A stretch of 31,825 nt of DNA. Source: a virus. Where the stretch lies: positions 1-31,825 of IMG/VR virus record IMGVR_UViG_3300005581_000076; one strand, 5' to 3'. Positions 29,715 through 31,825 of the stretch are shown piece after piece. Each line of letters starts with the position of its first letter. Positions within the stretch are counted from its first letter, which is position 1. Both the position numbers and the translations under genes were made by a program. The notes under the pieces were generated by a model, which saw nothing but the letters and a program-made list of their open reading frames with translations, ran no database searches and was not told the DNA's origin.

Positions 29715-29807
29715 CACGTCCGGCCCTCGAGAAAGTTTGCACAGCGGGTTGTGTTTGTCAGGTGTAGTAGATAAGTTTTAGGTCACCACTACAGAAAAGG
29801 AGAAGCA

Positions 29808-30017
29808 GTGGAAACCTATGACAAAAAACAGGTAGAGCAATTGAAACCTGAGACAGCACGTGGAGAAGTCGGCGTGCTTTCAATGGAAGGGCTAGACGTC
29901 GGCGTAAAGATTGCTGACGTGCGTGTCCGCTTTGGACACATCGACTATCTCGTGAAGCCACTAAATGGCAAGGGCGAGGTATGGGTGGAGCGCCATCGTG
30001 TACAGGTTATGGTGTGA
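29808..30017 (+). CDS. Hypothetical protein, 69 aa
   Basis: GTG 29808 has AAGGAG 6 nt upstream. It is a small beta-rich protein (GVLSMEGLDVGVKIADVRVRFG...GEVWVERHRVQVM), of the small beta-barrel kind, with no recognised family. Its stop lies in the operator GTGACGCAGTTCACAC of the next promoter. Confidence 0.7.
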   Translation: METYDKKQVEQLKPETARGEVGVLSMEGLDVGVKIADVRVRFGHIDYLVKPLNGKGEVWVERHRVQVMV

Positions 30018-30067
30018 CGCAGTTCACACAGTAGCCATTTGCAAATAGGCTAAGTGGGGTGTAGCGT
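30014..30067 (+). promoter_or_regulatory. Promoter with GTGACGCAGTTCACAC operator
   Basis: The 16-bp operator (30014-30029) is identical to that at 22720. TTGCAA (30039-30044), 17-bp spacer, TAGCGT (30062-30067). The GGGGTG/CACCCC stem overlaps the -10 region. Confidence 0.75.
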
Positions 30068-30103
30068 GCACCCCATACCTACTAACAAACCAAGGGGGAA
30101 ACA

Positions 30104-30301
30104 ATGTTTGACTGGGAAGAAGAAGAAGGCTTCGAACTGCCTACTTATACAAAGTGCCATATGTGTAAATGCTCATGGGAGCCTTACTACGGCTCACTGG
30201 ATATTGACCACGACGTCACGCCTGCAATCATCATCTATACCTGTATCAATTGCCTCGATAAGAAGCGCAAAAAAGATAAGAAGAAAGCAAAGGCTAAATA
30301 A
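30104..30301 (+). CDS. Small zinc-binding protein with basic tail, 65 aa
   Basis: AAGGGGGAAAC precedes ATG 30104. CHMCKCSW and CINCLDKK give two CxxC pairs about 30 residues apart, as in HNH-associated or zinc-ribbon proteins (DIDHDVTP between them). The tail is nearly all Lys. It overlaps the next gene as TAATG. Confidence 0.75.
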   Translation: MFDWEEEEGFELPTYTKCHMCKCSWEPYYGSLDIDHDVTPAIIIYTCINCLDKKRKKDKKKAKAK

Positions 30302-30462
30302 TGAAAAGCATCATCTTGAAACTCACAGTTCCTGACGAAGTGGAACCGTTCGACGTGTTGAACAACATGATTGACGACTTCTTCTACAGCAACCGCAACA
30401 CCGAAGACTTCGGTCCGCACATGGAAAATATTACTCTTGAAGTAGTACGAGAGGATAAGTAA
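30301..30462 (+). CDS. Small hypothetical protein, 53 aa
   Basis: I translated this by hand. It reads MKSIILKLTVPDEVEPFDVL at the start and ends NITLEVVREDK. Both ends overlap neighbours as TAATG, filling the gap exactly, which supports coding. It has a beta-alpha-beta look like small phage proteins of ferredoxin-like fold. Function unknown. Confidence 0.75.
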   Translation: MKSIILKLTVPDEVEPFDVLNNMIDDFFYSNRNTEDFGPHMENITLEVVREDK

Positions 30463-30935
30463 TGGGAACTCGTTCAGTAATAGCACGCTATAACATCGAC
30501 GGCGAATGGGAAGGGCGCTACGTCCACTGGGATGGATACCCCGCCTCAATGATGCCAGCACTCGAAGAAATAATTGCGCGCGACGGTTTTGCGACAGCGT
30601 CTCGAATTCTCATCGATGAACATTTTGGTTGGTCTTCAGTCAACCCAGACATGACGCCTAAAGAACAGACCGAAGGACATATCGTTCCTCTTCCAGGATA
30701 CGGTCTTTACTACACTGATTCAGACAATGACCCATTCATCATGAAGTGGGCAGAGGTTAAAGAGTGTGGCGCTGAGTACTTCTACATCATCACACCAGAC
30801 GAAATCACGTGCTACGACAGTTATGGCGTCGCCCCTGAATATACGCAACCGATTGAACAGCAATGCATTGGCCATGCCTACGACTCGTACTGTGGCCGTT
30901 GCGGTCTCGCACTAGACGATGAGGTAGCGATATGA
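30462..30935 (+). CDS. Conserved phage-type protein with C-terminal zinc ribbon
   Basis: This is 157 aa. GTRSVIARYNIDGEWEGRYV plus HWDGYPASMMPALEEI is a pattern I associate with actinophage small proteins. The C-terminus CIGHAYDSYCGRCGLAL carries C-H...CxxC, probably zinc-binding. Its start overlaps the previous stop and its end overlaps the next start. Role unknown. Confidence 0.8.
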   Translation: MGTRSVIARYNIDGEWEGRYVHWDGYPASMMPALEEIIARDGFATASRILIDEHFGWSSVNPDMTPKEQTEGHIVPLPGYGLYYTDSDNDPFIMKWAEVKECGAEYFYIITPDEITCYDSYGVAPEYTQPIEQQCIGHAYDSYCGRCGLALDDEVAI

Positions 30936-31123
30936 GCCCAGAAGAAATCATCCAAGAAATCATTCGCATCATGCGCATCGATGGAGAACTTGCGACCGAC
31001 GGACAGTGTCTAGAAATGGTCAGTGACCTGCTAGACGAAAACGGCTACGGTCCTGTCCACCCAGCGATTGACCGCACAGGCGAACTGGGCGAATACGGAA
31101 AGGCACACAATGAAGATTTCTGA
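30932..31123 (+). CDS. Small acidic protein with GYGPVHPAID motif
   Basis: This is 63 aa: a helical N-terminus (PEEIIQEIIRIMRIDGELAT), then GYGPVHPAIDRTG. The same GYGPVHPxID ends the next protein. ATGA overlaps with both neighbours suggest coupled translation. Function unknown. Confidence 0.7.
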   Translation: MSPEEIIQEIIRIMRIDGELATDGQCLEMVSDLLDENGYGPVHPAIDRTGELGEYGKAHNEDF

Positions 31124-31382
31124 ACTCAAGGAAATGCTCAAGGAGATGAAGGACGACGACGACGTCTTTGTGCTCTTGTTTGACAAAGAGTCATTCGACT
31201 TTGACCCCGACGACGAAATGTGGTTGCCTGCAGAAAAGTGGGCGATGATTGTTTCAGAGTTGGAAAATGTTTCATTCGATAGTTTGCGTGGCGAAGTCTT
31301 CGACACTGTTCTGGAGTATGGAGCAATGAAAGACGAGTCTAAAAATGAAGGCTACGGCCCTGTCCATCCAACAATCGACTGA
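31110..31382 (+). CDS. Acidic protein ending in GYGPVHPTID
   Basis: ATG 31110 has GGAAAGG 6-12 nt upstream; an earlier ATG lacks a site. This is 90 aa: MKISELKEMLKEMKDDDDVF begins a domain like those of small phage acidic proteins. Its final residues repeat the GYGPVHPxID of the previous protein, so a tail was duplicated or exchanged between neighbours. Confidence 0.75.
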   Translation: MKISELKEMLKEMKDDDDVFVLLFDKESFDFDPDDEMWLPAEKWAMIVSELENVSFDSLRGEVFDTVLEYGAMKDESKNEGYGPVHPTID

Positions 31383-31393
31383 ACAGGAAACCA

Positions 31394-31672
31394 ATGGGAC
31401 ACATGAAACGAATTGCTACAGACATAGAGTTGGCCGAATTCGAACACTCTGAAATCTACGACGAGATAGTCCTCGCTGCAGCGCTACTACAAGAACGCAT
31501 CTCACATGCTGCCGCCTTGGCAGTGACTGACAAACCTTTCTCGCTCGAAGACATCTCGACAATCCTCTCGAGCGTCGAACGTTTCCTGCTGGCGATAGAA
31601 CCAACGACACTTCCCCAGGCAAAAAGTGCTGACAACTCTTTTGCGGTGGTGGAAGAGGTTGTAATTACTTAA
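31394..31672 (+). CDS. Hypothetical protein, 92 aa
   Basis: CAGGAAACC precedes ATG 31394. It is a helical, acidic protein (DIELAEFEHSEIYDEIVLAA...SLEDISTILSSVERFLLAIE). There is no motif. Its end contains GCGGTGGTGGAAGAGG by codon usage (VVEEV) and is not counted as an element. Confidence 0.7.
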   Translation: MGHMKRIATDIELAEFEHSEIYDEIVLAAALLQERISHAAALAVTDKPFSLEDISTILSSVERFLLAIEPTTLPQAKSADNSFAVVEEVVIT

Positions 31673-31685
31673 TCAAGTAGCTACT

Positions 31686-31825
31686 ATGACTCACCAAATG
31701 CTAACGCGTGACATGACACTAAAGGAAACCTTCCGTGAGCTTCCGCGCTTTGAACTCCCACCAGTAAGTCGGTTTAAACTCGGCAGTCCTTGTCGTTTTA
31801 TCCGCAGCCTCGACATCTTTATCCA
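31686..31825 (+). CDS. Partial gene cut by window end
   Basis: The frame opens at ATG 31686 (MTHQMLTRDMTLKETFRELP) and stays open to the last base (46 full codons). There is no clear ribosome-binding site; TAGCTACT lies just before. It is too short to identify. Confidence 0.5.
   Translation, partial: MTHQMLTRDMTLKETFRELPRFELPPVSRFKLGSPCRFIRSLDIFI

Noticed and set aside
15600-30000. CRISPR array or tRNA/tmRNA genes
   Set aside because: The repeats are long, diverged and hundreds of bases apart. No cloverleaf with a proper T-loop was found; GGGGCT starts only superficially recall tmRNA.
31640-31665. GCGGTGGTGGAAGAGG near the right end as another element copy
   Set aside because: It lies inside a gene (VVEEV), has no CGGGGCT or hairpin upstream and matches only the tail.
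1-31825. Complete circular molecule
   Set aside because: Joining the ends would extend the last frame by CAG TTT GGA and a stop, but such a short closure is expected by chance. No other evidence for circularity is available.

Overview
The window looks like the early/replication side plus an accessory region of an actinobacteriophage or phage-like element. A WhiB-family regulator, many leaderless start codons sitting 6-8 nt behind a -10 hexamer, and a B12-dependent ribonucleotide reductase point to an Actinomycetota host. No capsid, portal, large terminase or tail gene is visible, so a plasmid-like element cannot be excluded from this piece alone.

Left region (about 1-15.6 kb): nucleotide and DNA metabolism. 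An ADP-ribosyltransferase-like protein, a histone-H1-like Lys/Ala protein and a class II ribonucleoside-triphosphate reductase are read rightward. A long leftward operon then carries a 47-aa protein, thioredoxin, a ribbon-helix-helix protein, an HTH protein resembling small terminases, a primase-helicase, WhiB, an acidic protein and a DUF932 protein. After a divergent promoter come a ParB-like protein, a small protein and a PAPS-reductase-family protein, facing a leftward SNF2/SMARCAL1-like helicase operon. YACGGG words in this region lie almost entirely on the + strand whichever strand is coding.

Middle region (about 15.6-29.8 kb): a cassette-like array of one to a few tiny genes in either orientation. 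Each unit has at its left side a structured element, always on the + strand, with a conserved CGGGGCT (often in a hairpin loop) followed by ACGGTGGYGGAAGA. Thirteen copies of the tail motif are seen, often about 0.7 kb apart. Four copies belong to a larger composite of about 260 bp that also holds two CAC-N5-GTG sites exactly 30 bp apart. Two further about 150-nt elements show compensatory base changes in three stems. Most cassette promoters share TTG-rich -35 and TA-rich -10 boxes with a 17-bp spacer, preceded by a dyad GTGNC-N4-GNCAC, so the array looks like one regulon. Five 16-18-aa hydrophobic micropeptides of one family (consensus MSALIxVLALIxLFSI) are scattered in it, three of them with starts overlapping or nearly touching an upstream gene. 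One cassette has three LexA-type boxes and a structured 5' leader. The array also carries a MoxR AAA+ ATPase followed by a HExxH/VWA protein.

Right end (about 29.8-31.8 kb): a tight rightward operon of small acidic and zinc-binding proteins, with a final gene cut by the window edge.
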